Shown here in pieces: positions 51,917 through 61,270 of a DNA stretch of 64,000 nucleotides. The notes beneath the pieces were generated by a model. The model was not told the DNA's origin, made no database searches, and was given only the letters and a program-made list of their open reading frames with translations. The stretch comes from Candidatus Sulfopaludibacter sp. SbA3 (GTDB taxonomy: Bacteria > Acidobacteriota > Terriglobia > Bryobacterales > Bryobacteraceae): contig CAMDED010000003.1 in the NCBI GenBank assembly GCA_945893365.1, positions 1 to 64,000 on the forward strand, read 5' to 3'. The translations under genes were made by a program, and so were the position numbers. Position 1 is the first letter of the stretch. Each line of letters starts with the position of its first letter.

Positions 51917-54169
51917 TCATACGACACCCCACTTCCGCCGCAGAACCCACTCGCCCGAGCGCAAGAGCAATGCGACGAAGAAAACGATGGGCATATCCCA
52001 GAGATCCTTAGTATCGCGCACCGTCAATCCCGCTTCGGAGTACGAAATACGGTCCGCCAGCTTAGACGCTTCCCCTGGTGTGTAGTAACGGCCGCCCGTG
52101 CTTTCCGCGAGTTTTTCCAGCAATTCGCGATTCTGGCCGGTGTGGAAGTTCTCAGCCACGCCGTCTTCGCGGCGAAAGGCGATGGCGTCGCGCGTCTCTT
52201 CCTTGTCGTTGAGGGCTACTACCTCGGCGACGTAAGAGCCCGGCTTTTCCGCCGCCCATTCACCGGCGTAGACGCCGTCCTCGTCCGGGACGGGGTTCAT
52301 CTCGACCACCGCGGCGGTCCCTTCGGGTCCGACGATGCGGGCTTCCACCTTGGCGCTCGGAACCATCTTGAAAGTCTTATCGCGGACCTCGGCGCGGAGC
52401 TTCACGGTGGTCTCGTCGGAAAGAACCGGGCGCGGCGTCGATGCGCGCACTCGGCCGGGCGTGTCGGCGACGGCCCATCGCAAAAACTGCTGCCAGAACA
52501 TTTCGTGCGTCTTATCGGTGAGCGCCTGCTGCATCTGCCAGCGCCAACTTCCGCTCGTGGCAAAGACAGCGGTGCGCCCGCGCCCATAGTTTTGAATCGC
52601 AAGCAGCGGGGACTTGCGATGTCCGGGGGCGAAGGTTTCGAGCAGTACCACGGCTCCAGGCTTAGGGTCGCCGACCTCCTGGAAATCCGCCATGACCGGC
52701 ATCTTCTTCCAGCGCTCGGCGTTCTTCTCGGGGCGCTCTTCGAGGCGGCAAATCAGACTCTCGCGTCCGATGGCGGTCAGTTCCGCACTCGCTTCGTCGC
52801 GATGAAAGGTGCCCTTCTTGTCGGGGATCTGCACGGGCAGCATTTCCGCGAGGGGAGAGCGAAGGTATCCGCCGTCCCCGAGCGCCGCGCGGCCGCCGAG
52901 GAAGATCACGCCACCGCCGCGCCGGTTTGCGAATTCCCGAATTAACTCCTGCTGCGCCGGGGTGAAGTAGTTCGCCTCGACGCTGCCGATCACCAAGGCT
53001 TGGTAGGCGAACAGTTCGTCGGGCTTCGCCGGGAATCCGTCTTCCAATTCCTTCGGCTTCTCGACCTGACGGTAGATCTTGTTCTGAGTCGTCCGGACCA
53101 TCGTCGAGAGCCCCAGGCTGCGATCCTCCTCGATCGCACGGCGCAGGAACTTGAACTCCCACTGCGGTTCGCCATCGAAGTACAGGACGCGCGGCTTGGA
53201 CGATTCGACGCTCACCAGACGCGAGACCGCGTTGTTGGCCGTGTTCTGTTCGCCATCGAGCGGATCGACGCTCACCTGGAAGGTGCGCGCGCCGGCCATT
53301 CCAGCGTTGAACAGAAGCGTTTCCGTTTGCGGAGCGCCATCCCCCTTGAGCGTGACCTCGGATGTGGCGAGCACCTTGTTCCCTTCGCGAACCGAGAGCC
53401 TTGCTTTGCGCTTTTCGAAGCCGTTTTGGCGGAGGGTTACTTGCGCGTTGAGCCTGGAATCGGCCAGCGTGCGCGCGGGGAGAACGACGTCGTCGATTTC
53501 AAGATCGCGGTCGAACTTCTCTTTTCCGAAGCCGACGGCATGGACGGGAATCCGCTTCTGGCGGATGGCGGCGATGGTTTCGAGATCGATGCCGCCCGAG
53601 TTATCCGCGCCGTCGCTCAACAGAACCACCGCTCCGAGCGGCAGCGTGGAAGCTTCCGCCATGGCCTGCTTGAGGCTATCGCCGATACGGGAAGCGCCGC
53701 CCGCGCCGGCCAGTTGATCGGGCTTGCCGATGCGCTCGATGGTCTTCCCGAAGCGGTAGAGCCGGACTTGGAAGCGCTCGCCCACGCGGTCGATCACACC
53801 GTGGTTGAGGACTTCGACCGCTTCCTGAAGACGGGTTTTCGATCCGTTCGCGCCGTCATTGGTAGCCATGCTGCGCGAATCGTCCACCAGCACGGCAATG
53901 ATGTTCTGTTGCGGGCGCAGCGTTGCGATGCTGATCGCCGGATGCCAGAGAAGGAACAGCACAAGGGCGACAAGCGCCGTTTGCAGCATCCAGATGGCGG
54001 CCGGACGCGCGCCGCTGAGCCGTCCGCGATTGCGGCTGATATGCCACGCAAGAAACGCGGCGGCGGCGATGATGACGCCCGCGAGCGTCCACGCGGGCAA
54101 AGGGGCGAGCATGACGAAATCGCCTTTTGAAAACACCGAGCTCGGATATTTGAAGAGGAATTCGAACAT
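51917..54169 (-). CDS. vWA/glutamine-amidotransferase-like membrane protein
   Basis: 750 aa. Two transmembrane helices at the N-terminus (about 23-45 and 55-80) are followed by a vWA domain with the MIDAS motif VLVDDSRSMATNDG (about 92). A GATase1-like region (about 340-470) carries ALVIGSVEANYFTPAQQELI and FANRRGGGVIFLGGRAALGD without an evident catalytic Cys-His-Glu triad. The C-terminus has an Ig-like domain (about 560-660), then a short conserved end (GEASKLADRISYSEAGLTVR). Typical of vWA/GATase proteins beside MoxR in Planctomycetes and Acidobacteriota. Start ATG; 27 bases downstream of the DUF4159 gene. Confidence 0.82.
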   Translation of the reverse strand: MFEFLFKYPSSVFSKGDFVMLAPLPAWTLAGVIIAAAAFLAWHISRNRGRLSGARPAAIWMLQTALVALVLFLLWHPAISIATLRPQQNIIAVLVDDSRSMATNDGANGSKTRLQEAVEVLNHGVIDRVGERFQVRLYRFGKTIERIGKPDQLAGAGGASRIGDSLKQAMAEASTLPLGAVVLLSDGADNSGGIDLETIAAIRQKRIPVHAVGFGKEKFDRDLEIDDVVLPARTLADSRLNAQVTLRQNGFEKRKARLSVREGNKVLATSEVTLKGDGAPQTETLLFNAGMAGARTFQVSVDPLDGEQNTANNAVSRLVSVESSKPRVLYFDGEPQWEFKFLRRAIEEDRSLGLSTMVRTTQNKIYRQVEKPKELEDGFPAKPDELFAYQALVIGSVEANYFTPAQQELIREFANRRGGGVIFLGGRAALGDGGYLRSPLAEMLPVQIPDKKGTFHRDEASAELTAIGRESLICRLEERPEKNAERWKKMPVMADFQEVGDPKPGAVVLLETFAPGHRKSPLLAIQNYGRGRTAVFATSGSWRWQMQQALTDKTHEMFWQQFLRWAVADTPGRVRASTPRPVLSDETTVKLRAEVRDKTFKMVPSAKVEARIVGPEGTAAVVEMNPVPDEDGVYAGEWAAEKPGSYVAEVVALNDKEETRDAIAFRREDGVAENFHTGQNRELLEKLAESTGGRYYTPGEASKLADRISYSEAGLTVRDTKDLWDMPIVFFVALLLRSGEWVLRRKWGVV

Positions 54170-54196
54170 TGCTGCGCGCTCTGGGCGGTTCCGATT

Positions 54197-54991
54197 CTAA
54201 TGCGTCATGGAATAGATAATGTAGTTGATTCCGACCCGGTATGCCTGTGAAGCCATGTTCTCCGGATAGCGCGGATGGTCGGCCCACTCCCACGCGTCGC
54301 CGTTATCCTGATTGAAGCAAATGGCGACCATGACGCGGCCCTTGTCGTCGTAGATTCCCCGCCAGTGCGGAACGATTCCATCTCTTTCATACGTGACGCC
54401 GCTGCCGAAGGTTACAATGCCGGGAACCTGAACGCGGTCGTCGAGGTCGTAAAGCACGTGAAAAATGGGGTCTTTGCTGTCGATCTCGACCACTTGCCGG
54501 TCCGGAAAGACTCTCGACATGCTGGCCATGAAGGAGTCCCATTCGTAGGTGCCGTGAAAGTCGTCGGTCATCATGAACCCGCCTCGCAGGAAATAGTCGC
54601 GAAGCTTCTTCGCCTGTGCGTCGTTCAAACTCCAGTTGCCTACTTCGACGGCGTAGAGCCAGGGCCAGTTGTAGATTTCGTCGCCGTCGATATCGACCAC
54701 CTGCTCGACGGACCGCGTATGGAGCCGGGTGAGGCGGCGAACGCCCTGCACGAACTGGCGGTCGGCCTTCGGATAATCGATCGCCCAACTGCCGCCGCCC
54801 CAATAGCTTCTGCGGCCGCCCGAGGGATAGCGCAGTCTGGCAAACGCGTATTCGGTCTTCTCGTTCGCGTCGGCGGGCATTACCGTGGGGTTATCTTCTT
54901 CGTCGACATAGGAACGCCGGCCGCGCTGAGCGAACGAGGCCGTAATCACGAATAGTGCTAATCCCGCCGCGATGAATGTCCTGTGGCGCAT
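54197..54991 (-). CDS. DUF4159 family exported protein
   Basis: About 264 aa from ATG at 54991 (GAGGG 8 bases upstream); a longer frame to 55060 is less likely. Signal peptide MRHRTFIAAGLALFVITASF. The core has AFARLRYPSGGRRSYWGGGS, VDIDGDEIYNWPWLYAVEVG, YFLRGGFMMTDDFHGTYEWD, and MVAICFNQDNGDAWEWAD, the DUF4159 pattern of a GATase-like fold. DUF4159 proteins go with MoxR/vWA operons. It is the first gene of the minus-strand cluster and divergent from the Zn-ribbon gene, so the 54992-55067 gap should hold the promoters of both. Confidence 0.85.
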   Translation of the reverse strand: MRHRTFIAAGLALFVITASFAQRGRRSYVDEEDNPTVMPADANEKTEYAFARLRYPSGGRRSYWGGGSWAIDYPKADRQFVQGVRRLTRLHTRSVEQVVDIDGDEIYNWPWLYAVEVGNWSLNDAQAKKLRDYFLRGGFMMTDDFHGTYEWDSFMASMSRVFPDRQVVEIDSKDPIFHVLYDLDDRVQVPGIVTFGSGVTYERDGIVPHWRGIYDDKGRVMVAICFNQDNGDAWEWADHPRYPENMASQAYRVGINYIIYSMTH

Positions 54992-55067
54992 GCCGAAGCC
55001 CTCGCTGAAAACAAGAATATCACGGGCGCGCGCCGTGGTTCCTTCCGCCAGGCCGTACACTATTGGA

Positions 55068-55286
55068 ATGACCTGCTGTGACGATCTCGAAAAGCTGATC
55101 GATCTCGATCTGGTGCGCGTGGGGCCGGTTCACAAGCTTCCGAATGGGAGGATTATGACGGAGATCGACACGGAATATTTTCTGACGTTCGGAGACGAGC
55201 GTCCGCAATACGCGGGGATTAACTATTGCCCGTTCTGCGGCCGGGTGGTGTCGCGAGGCTTGTGGAATCTGGAGAAGAAGAAGTAG
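55068..55286 (+). CDS. Small Zn-ribbon-like protein
   Basis: 72 aa from ATG at 55068; a longer frame from 54972 overlaps the start of the divergent gene. It begins MTCCDDLEKLIDLDLVRVGP and ends with NYCPFCGRVVSRGLWNLEKK. CCDD and CPFCG could bind one Zn ion. No family is recognised. Likely cytoplasmic; function unknown. Confidence 0.6.
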   Translation: MTCCDDLEKLIDLDLVRVGPVHKLPNGRIMTEIDTEYFLTFGDERPQYAGINYCPFCGRVVSRGLWNLEKKK

Positions 55287-55340
55287 AGCGGGAGTGCGCG
55301 GCCCGAGTCCGAGCCGGACGGGAGGACCGCGGCCCTGCCT

Positions 55341-56657
55341 CTATTGCAGCACCCGTTTCTTCTTTACCCACTCGATGAGCGCGTCGCGTACAAGGCCTCC
55401 GTCTTTTTGCGGAAAAATCCGTCCGGTGGCGCCGAGATGCGCTTCCTGATGCTCCGCGACGAAGTCGGGCATGGCGATCGTGTAGTCTCGCGCCGGGTCG
55501 ATCTCGCGGCCGGCTTTCGCGAGCTGCCCGAGTTCCGCGCCCTTGAAGCGGACCAGCACGATACGGTTTTCGAAGGGCATGACGTTCCAAAGATCGCGGA
55601 TAAGGATACGGCCCTTCGCCAGCCGGTCCCGCACACCGCCCGCGTTCATGAAGCCGATGTCCGCCGCGGAGCTTTCGGCCATGGCGCTTTCAAGCACCGT
55701 GCGAAGTTCGCCCCGCGCGAACTCACGCTTGGCCTCGCCCACCGGAAGATCGACCATGACGGCAAACTTCTTCTCCCACGCGTCGACTTGCGCGGCCACA
55801 TCCGGTGCGGGCGCGACGAAATGCCCGTCGATTGGAATCCTGTTCCAGGTCCAGGATTTCAGCTTCCTGGCGGAGACATCCACCTTCATGGCAAGACGGC
55901 CGATTTCCAGGCCGTAGGCCTTCACCCGGACGTCGATGCGCCCCTTGTAAGCGTTTGGTACCGGAAGCCCGGCATGATTGTGGCCCGTCACCAGGACATT
56001 GACTTCGGGCACGCCGCGAAGGATCGCGAACTGGTCGGCGGCGTCGAGGTGGCCCAGGACTACGATGAAGTCGGATTTATCCCGAACCTCTTTCGCGTAC
56101 TTTCGTACGGTCCCGGCAACGGGCAGCACCTGGTACGGCCCGATGAGCGTTTTTATGGAATTATCGAGCAGGCGCGTGAGCATGGCTCCGATGATGGCGA
56201 CGCGGATTCCATTCACCGTCTTGATGACATAGGGTTCAGGCGTCAGCAGTTTGCCGGCGGCATCGGCCAGATTGGCGGTCACGATTGGATAGTTGGCGGA
56301 CTTGATGAAGTCTCGCGTTCGCTCAAAACCGTAGTCCAGATCGTGATTGCCGAGCGTGGCGGCGTCAAAACGGAGCATGTTCGCCAAGTCGAAAATCAGT
56401 TGGCCTTGAGTGAGGGACGATGCCGGCGTCCCCTGTACCAGATCCCCGGCATTCAAGACCAGGCAGGAATTGCAGCCGTCCGTTTCTCTCCGAAGAACGG
56501 CGGCGAGGAGAGCGAAGCCGCCTTGACGATTGATATCGGGAGAGATGCGCGCGTGCAGATCGTTGGTGTGAAGGATGGTAAGCGCGCGAGTGTCCGCGGC
56601 CCACGCGGCGGCAAGGAGGAGGAGCGAGACTGCGGCGCGGCGGAGCGCACGTGCCAT
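55341..56657 (-). CDS. Exported 5'-nucleotidase/2',3'-cyclic phosphodiesterase-family metallophosphatase
   Basis: 438 aa. Signal peptide (ARALRRAAVSLLLLAAAWAA). Metallophosphoesterase motifs: LTILHTNDLHARISPD, VLNAGDLVQGTPAS, TLGNHDLDYGFERT, VVLGHLDAADQFAILRG, VLVTGHNHAGLPV. The C-terminal part (about 300-438) is the 5'-nucleotidase substrate domain with FMNAGGVRDRLAKGRILIRD and NVMPFENRIVLVRFKG. Hydrolyses nucleotides to nucleosides in the periplasm to scavenge phosphate and nucleosides. ATG start. Confidence 0.9.
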   Translation of the reverse strand: MARALRRAAVSLLLLAAAWAADTRALTILHTNDLHARISPDINRQGGFALLAAVLRRETDGCNSCLVLNAGDLVQGTPASSLTQGQLIFDLANMLRFDAATLGNHDLDYGFERTRDFIKSANYPIVTANLADAAGKLLTPEPYVIKTVNGIRVAIIGAMLTRLLDNSIKTLIGPYQVLPVAGTVRKYAKEVRDKSDFIVVLGHLDAADQFAILRGVPEVNVLVTGHNHAGLPVPNAYKGRIDVRVKAYGLEIGRLAMKVDVSARKLKSWTWNRIPIDGHFVAPAPDVAAQVDAWEKKFAVMVDLPVGEAKREFARGELRTVLESAMAESSAADIGFMNAGGVRDRLAKGRILIRDLWNVMPFENRIVLVRFKGAELGQLAKAGREIDPARDYTIAMPDFVAEHQEAHLGATGRIFPQKDGGLVRDALIEWVKKKRVLQ

Positions 56658-56906
56658 GCTTCGATTCTAACGTGGTGGGTACGGGCGTAAGGCTTGACGG
56701 AGGTCTTGCGGTACCCTCAAAACCGCCGGTAAGCGTTGGAACCGCAGGCCGGCTCGGATGGGACGGGGACTTCGCCATGGGCAAGCACAGTGGGAAGGCG
56801 AATATTCCGGGAGTCGGGATGACAGGAACGGAAAAGCGAGCGAAGGACGGCTTGACTCGAGTTTCAGCGAGTGATAGCTTTCTGTGAACACTTGGAGACT
56901 TCCAGA

Positions 56907-57557
56907 ATGAAGCGTTTGCGCTCGCTGTTCATGCTATCGGTTCTTACGCTCCCTCTCAACGCTGGAGTTCTTTACACCAGCTTCGGGCCGGGCGACAGCT
57001 TCAATTGCTGTTCCGGACTTGGCACAGGCCATGGGGCGGAATTGAGCAACGGCGGCATCATTTTGGCGGCGCCGTTTATTCCTATAGTGACGGCGGCGCT
57101 CGATGCTATTGAAATCGGAGCCCTCCTCATTGTGACGGGAGATCTTGTTCCGGATGCATCCATATGGCTTCTCGCCGATGATAGCGGGCTCCCTGGCAGC
57201 GCCCTTGAAAGCTATACGTTGACCGGAGTGATGACTGTCCCTCCGCTGATCATAACAGCCACGTCGGCGTCACATCCCTCACTCTCAGCTGGAACTCAAT
57301 ATTGGGTCGCATTCGCTCCCCCCGATCTGATAAACGGGAAGCTTGCCTGGCTATTCAACGACCAAGGAAGGACCAATATGTTTGCCGGGCGCATCGGAGC
57401 GCTCGATAGTGGCGGATGGGCAGGCGTTACATGGCCACCACTGCCTACTGAACTTGCGTTTCGAATTTCAGGAACGGAAATACCCGAACCGGCTACGATC
57501 GTCACGCTTAGCGTTGGGCTTTTCCTCGCGTTAACAATCCGCCTTTACAAACAATAG
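56907..57557 (+). CDS. PEP-CTERM sorted exported protein
   Basis: 216 aa from ATG at 56907. Signal peptide (KRLRSLFMLSVLTLPLNAG), a beta-rich body (FGPGDSFNCCSGLGTGHGAE; GTQYWVAFAPPDLINGKLAW), and a C-terminal PEP-CTERM tripartite signal: the IPEPATIV motif, a hydrophobic helix and a basic end (RLYKQ). The body resembles choice-of-anchor beta-sandwich domains. Exosortase would cut at PEP. It has clearly lower GC than its neighbours. The 250-base gap before it shows no clear promoter or riboswitch. Confidence 0.75.
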   Translation: MKRLRSLFMLSVLTLPLNAGVLYTSFGPGDSFNCCSGLGTGHGAELSNGGIILAAPFIPIVTAALDAIEIGALLIVTGDLVPDASIWLLADDSGLPGSALESYTLTGVMTVPPLIITATSASHPSLSAGTQYWVAFAPPDLINGKLAWLFNDQGRTNMFAGRIGALDSGGWAGVTWPPLPTELAFRISGTEIPEPATIVTLSVGLFLALTIRLYKQ

Positions 57558-57619
57558 CAGGACGGCGCTCGACCGCCAAGGCCAGCGGATTCCGCGGCTT
57601 GGTGAGTTATCCCCGCGCT

Positions 57620-58300
57620 TCATCGCTTCGCAAAAATGGCCCCGACGAGGGCGAAACACAGTCCTAACAGCCACACCGGCGCCGTCGCCAGGAACGCCTT
57701 ACGTTTTTCGGTTTGCGCGAGAGCGGCGAACCCGACGCCAAGCACGATGATGTACCAAATCGTGTAGAAAGAGAAGTAGTTCAGAAACGCGTCGAGGTAC
57801 TTGTTCGCATCCTCCGCAAGCAGAAGGTCCAGTCCGAAGGAAGGCTTGAGCTCATGCATACTCGAGACGCTGCCTTTCAGCTTTAGTACGACGATATGGG
57901 TAACGGATGCCAGTATGCTCACAAGGCCGGCGTGCGCGATGAGAGAGAACACCGAGGCAAAATCGACGCGGAGATCGAAGATTTTCGCGCAGCCAAGCAC
58001 AATGCCGGAGCTGATCAGCATCAGGATCGCCACCACAATCGGCGCCGCAACTATTCCGACGCCCGCGAACTTCTCCACCATTTCCGCTGCCTTTTCGGCG
58101 TCTTGGGGCGACATATTGCCCGAAGGATTGCTGCGAATCGCCTCAACCGTGAAGGGCGTCTGGAGGTAGCCGACTATTCCTATGGCGACCGTGGCGATCA
58201 CAAAGGGAAGGACCCATGCCCATTTCCCGATTGCCTTCTGATAGCCTACCGATGCCGCCGGGTCGATGAAGATATTGAATATGGCGAGGAGAGCGTTCAT
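57620..58300 (-). CDS. YIP1-family membrane protein
   Basis: 226 aa. Five hydrophobic segments (about 28-46, 82-104, 114-136, 165-188, 200-222). The N-terminus LLAIFNIFIDPAASVGYQKA and the layout fit Yip1 domain proteins, whose role in bacteria is unknown. Inner membrane. It is convergent with the PEP-CTERM gene. Confidence 0.75.
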   Translation of the reverse strand: MNALLAIFNIFIDPAASVGYQKAIGKWAWVLPFVIATVAIGIVGYLQTPFTVEAIRSNPSGNMSPQDAEKAAEMVEKFAGVGIVAAPIVVAILMLISSGIVLGCAKIFDLRVDFASVFSLIAHAGLVSILASVTHIVVLKLKGSVSSMHELKPSFGLDLLLAEDANKYLDAFLNYFSFYTIWYIIVLGVGFAALAQTEKRKAFLATAPVWLLGLCFALVGAIFAKR

Positions 58301-58619
58301 GATTGCGAGCCTCCCGGCTCGATTGTCAGGTTAGCATTGTAGCCGAACAATGAAGTGGATGCTACTCGCTCGAAAGCTTCGATTGCTGTACCGAAAACCA
58401 CCTTGCGATTCCCGTCTACTCTCGCGGCGGCCAAGCGGAGATGAACCTCTCGTGGTCCAGTTGGATCGCGGGTATTTATTCCGTGGGCGTTCCCCTGTTC
58501 AACAGCGCCGTCCGGCTCCCGGTCGCCTCGAATCGCCGCAACCCCGCGTGAGACGCCATCCGTCCGTGGGCTCGCGTATCCTGAAAAGTTGTACCGTTAA
58601 AGAGTAGAAGGTCCTCTCC
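58301..58619. other. Intergenic region between YIP1 and lipoprotein genes
   Basis: No supported gene. An open frame at 58350-58607 is Arg- and Pro-rich with no family resemblance and no ribosome site. The last 40 bases contain a purine-rich stretch (AAGAGTAGAAGG) before ATG 58620, the ribosome site of the next gene. Confidence 0.4.
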
Positions 58620-59606
58620 ATGAACCTCCGTCTCCCGATTACGGCTGTGGCGCTCTTGTCGCTCGCCTGCTCGCCCGCCCCGAAAGGCGCCTTCGACCCG
58701 TGGCCCAAGACCGGTGCATCGCTCCCGCCTTCGAACCTCTTCGGCGACGGCTTCTGGAAACACTGGGGCGACGGCGACGCCGAGCTGGCGGGCTATGATT
58801 TTTCGATTTCCCGCTACCGCGAGCAGCGCCGCGGCGTCGCCGTCGCGATCTTCGTCACCGAAACGTTCTCGGCGGCGAAAAAGGTCAAAGTGGATAACGC
58901 CGATCCGTCGAATCCGGACCAGTTTCCCGTGCTTAAGCTGAACCTCGTGGAAGATTTTCAGACGGGCGTCTACGACTACAACACCATGACCAGCGTCTTC
59001 GTCGCGCTGAAGCCAGTGGACGGAATCGCCGACGGCACGCCCTCGAAGGCGGTCTATTCGAGCCAGGAGTGGTGCGGTCAGGTCTTCCATCAACTCGCCT
59101 TTGGACCGGCCGTCATCCGGGAAACCTTTCATAGCTACTTTGAGCGCGAAGGCGACCACGACGGAACTTTGCCCGCCCGCGCCGAGGGCGTGATCGAGGA
59201 TTCCCTGCCATTCTGGGCGCGCCGGCTCGCGCGGCCCGCGCTCAACCCGGGCGAGAGCCGCACCGTCCCCTTGCTGCGTTCGCTGCAGCATGCGCGCCTC
59301 GGCCACAAGCGGCTTGCGTGGACGGAAGCCACGCTACGGCGCGAGACCGCCTCGCGCGAAACCGCCGTTCCCGCCGGACGCTTCGAAACCGAAGTCTGGA
59401 CCGCCGCCATCAAGGACGGACCCACACGCACGTTCTTCGTCGAGAAGGCAAGTCCTCACCGCATTGTGAAATGGGAGTCGAGCGACGGCGAAAAAGCGGA
59501 GCTTACCGGCGTAAAGCGGCTAAAGTATTGGGAATTGAATTCGGAAAAAGGCGAGGCTGCGCTCAAGAACCTGGGTTTGTCGGGACGGCCCAGGCGGACA
59601 ACCTGA
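58620..59606 (+). CDS. Lipoprotein of unknown function
   Basis: 328 aa. A lipobox (ALLSLACS) ends a lipoprotein-type signal, so Cys 17 is probably lipidated. Core segments: KHWGDGDAELAGYDFSISRY, RGVAVAIFVTETFSAAKKVK, VAYSSQEWCGQ-like VYSSQEWCGQVFHQLAFGPA, and FVEKASPHRIVKWESSDGEK. It resembles conserved Acidobacteriota and Bacteroidetes proteins that I cannot name. Periplasmic. AAGG ribosome site 11 bases upstream. After it, 59607-59821 has no gene I can support. Confidence 0.7.
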   Translation: MNLRLPITAVALLSLACSPAPKGAFDPWPKTGASLPPSNLFGDGFWKHWGDGDAELAGYDFSISRYREQRRGVAVAIFVTETFSAAKKVKVDNADPSNPDQFPVLKLNLVEDFQTGVYDYNTMTSVFVALKPVDGIADGTPSKAVYSSQEWCGQVFHQLAFGPAVIRETFHSYFEREGDHDGTLPARAEGVIEDSLPFWARRLARPALNPGESRTVPLLRSLQHARLGHKRLAWTEATLRRETASRETAVPAGRFETEVWTAAIKDGPTRTFFVEKASPHRIVKWESSDGEKAELTGVKRLKYWELNSEKGEAALKNLGLSGRPRRTT

Positions 59607-59821
59607 AGCCGGCAACCGATCGCGGCCCGGACCCGGCGCGTGCCGGCGGCCTCCGCGAAGCGGCTGGCGCGCGACAAGGCCAAAAGCGCGAAGTAGCGTT
59701 CCCGATCCACCAGTGGCGCGTCGAAATCCGGGAATTGGACGACAAGACCAACCGGTCCGCGGTTGCTTTTCCGGATCTCCCGCCGCTACGCTGAGAGTTC
59801 GGTCTTCCCGTACCCAATGAA

Positions 59822-61135
59822 ATGCTAAGTGAAATCCTCAAGGAGATGGGTGTGGTCGGCGCCGGGGGCGCGGGCTTCCCCACCTATGTGAAAGCCTCGG
59901 CGCAGGCGGAGTACGTCCTGGCGAACGGCGCCGAATGCGAGCCGCTCGTCCATAAGGATTTTGAGATCATGTGCCGCTACCCGCGCGAAATCATTGCCGG
60001 CATGGCCCTCATGATGGCGTCGACAGGCGCGAAACGCGGTAAGTTCGGCATCAAGGAAAAGAACCGGGAAGCGATCGACGCCATCGAGCCCGAAGCTCGA
60101 GCGCACGGCATCGAGCTGCTTTTGCTGGGCGATTTCTATCCGTCCGGCGATGAGTACGAGCTTGTCTACTCCGCGACCGGGCGCCTCATCCCGCCCGCCG
60201 GGCTGCCGCTCGCGGTGGGCTGCGTCGTCAACAACGTGGAGACGTACTTCAATGTGCACGAAGCGAACGAGGGACGCCCCGTCACCCGCAAGTTCCTCTC
60301 CGTGACCGGCGCCGTACGCAAGCCGCAGTCGTTCTGGGCTCCTCTCGGCACGCCGTTTCGCGACCTCATCGCGCACGCCGGCGGATCCACCACTCCCGAA
60401 TTCGGCATGTTCGTCGGCGGCATCATGATGGGAAAGCTGTCCTTCGACGTGGACGATGTCGTCACCAAGACGACTACGGGCCTCATCCTTCTTCCGAGTG
60501 GACACTACCTGGTAACACGAAAGAGCCGCCCGGCCGCGGCGATGGCTCGCATCGGCAAATCCGCCTGCGATCAATGCAGCTACTGTACCGAATTCTGCCC
60601 GCGCTTCCTGCTCGGCTACGACGTCCAACCGCACAAGGTGATGCGCAGTCTGGGTTTTACCCTTACGGGGGCGGACAACTGGAATCGGTCGGCGGAGCTT
60701 TGTTGCGCCTGCGGACTCTGCACGCTCTACGCCTGCCCGGAAGACCTTTTCCCGAAAGAGGCTTGCGACTCGGCCAAGACCAGCCTCCGCGCCGCTGGAA
60801 TCAAGTTCATCCAGGAGAAACCCGTCCGCGTGCATCCCATGAAGGAGTACCGGCGCGTTCCTCTTTCGATGCTGCGCAAGCGGCTGAAGGTGGAAGAGTA
60901 CGAGACCGAAGCTCCGTTCAACTCGAACGACGCCGCCCCGAAGCGGGTCTGGCTGCGTCTGAAACAGCACGCGGGCGCGCCGGCTACGCCCGTAGTGGAG
61001 GCAGGCGCGCGCGTCGAGAGGGGCGACGCCGTCGCGCGCGTGGGCGCTCACGATCTGGGCGCTACCATCCACGCGAGCGTCACGGGCGTGGTCCGCGCGA
61101 TTTCAGAGGACAGCATCGAGATCGGCGCGGAATAG
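59822..61135 (+). CDS. RnfC/PduS-like SLBB and 4Fe-4S protein
   Basis: 437 aa. N-terminal Rossmann-like NADH/FMN module with GVVGAGGAGFPTYVKASAQA and NGAECEPLVHKDFEI, then SLBB (TGAVRKPQSFWAPLGTPFRD) and two ferredoxin-type motifs, CDQCSYCTEFCPR and CCACGLCTLYACP. The C-terminal end is biotinyl/lipoyl-like (VEAGARVERGDAVARV, then GVVRAISEDSIEIGAE). This order is typical of PduS cobalamin reductase and RnfC-type subunits, which carry electrons from NADH. No Pdu or Rnf genes are next to it. Likely a soluble flavo-iron-sulfur reductase; PduS-type is the closer match. Confidence 0.75.
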   Translation: MLSEILKEMGVVGAGGAGFPTYVKASAQAEYVLANGAECEPLVHKDFEIMCRYPREIIAGMALMMASTGAKRGKFGIKEKNREAIDAIEPEARAHGIELLLLGDFYPSGDEYELVYSATGRLIPPAGLPLAVGCVVNNVETYFNVHEANEGRPVTRKFLSVTGAVRKPQSFWAPLGTPFRDLIAHAGGSTTPEFGMFVGGIMMGKLSFDVDDVVTKTTTGLILLPSGHYLVTRKSRPAAAMARIGKSACDQCSYCTEFCPRFLLGYDVQPHKVMRSLGFTLTGADNWNRSAELCCACGLCTLYACPEDLFPKEACDSAKTSLRAAGIKFIQEKPVRVHPMKEYRRVPLSMLRKRLKVEEYETEAPFNSNDAAPKRVWLRLKQHAGAPATPVVEAGARVERGDAVARVGAHDLGATIHASVTGVVRAISEDSIEIGAE

Positions 61136-61270
61136 ACCTTAGCGGATCGGTAAGAGCATCGCAGTCTCCCCACGGCGGTTTCCGGCACCGTTGATTTCTC
61201 TTCCCTTGGCCCAAGAGCGTCGACGCGCAGCGCCGTCCCACATGCGGCGTTTCCGATATCATGGGACTTC

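Noticed and set aside
56658-56906. Possible riboswitch before the PEP-CTERM gene
   Set aside because: GC-rich with some short hairpins, but no recognisable conserved core of a known riboswitch class.
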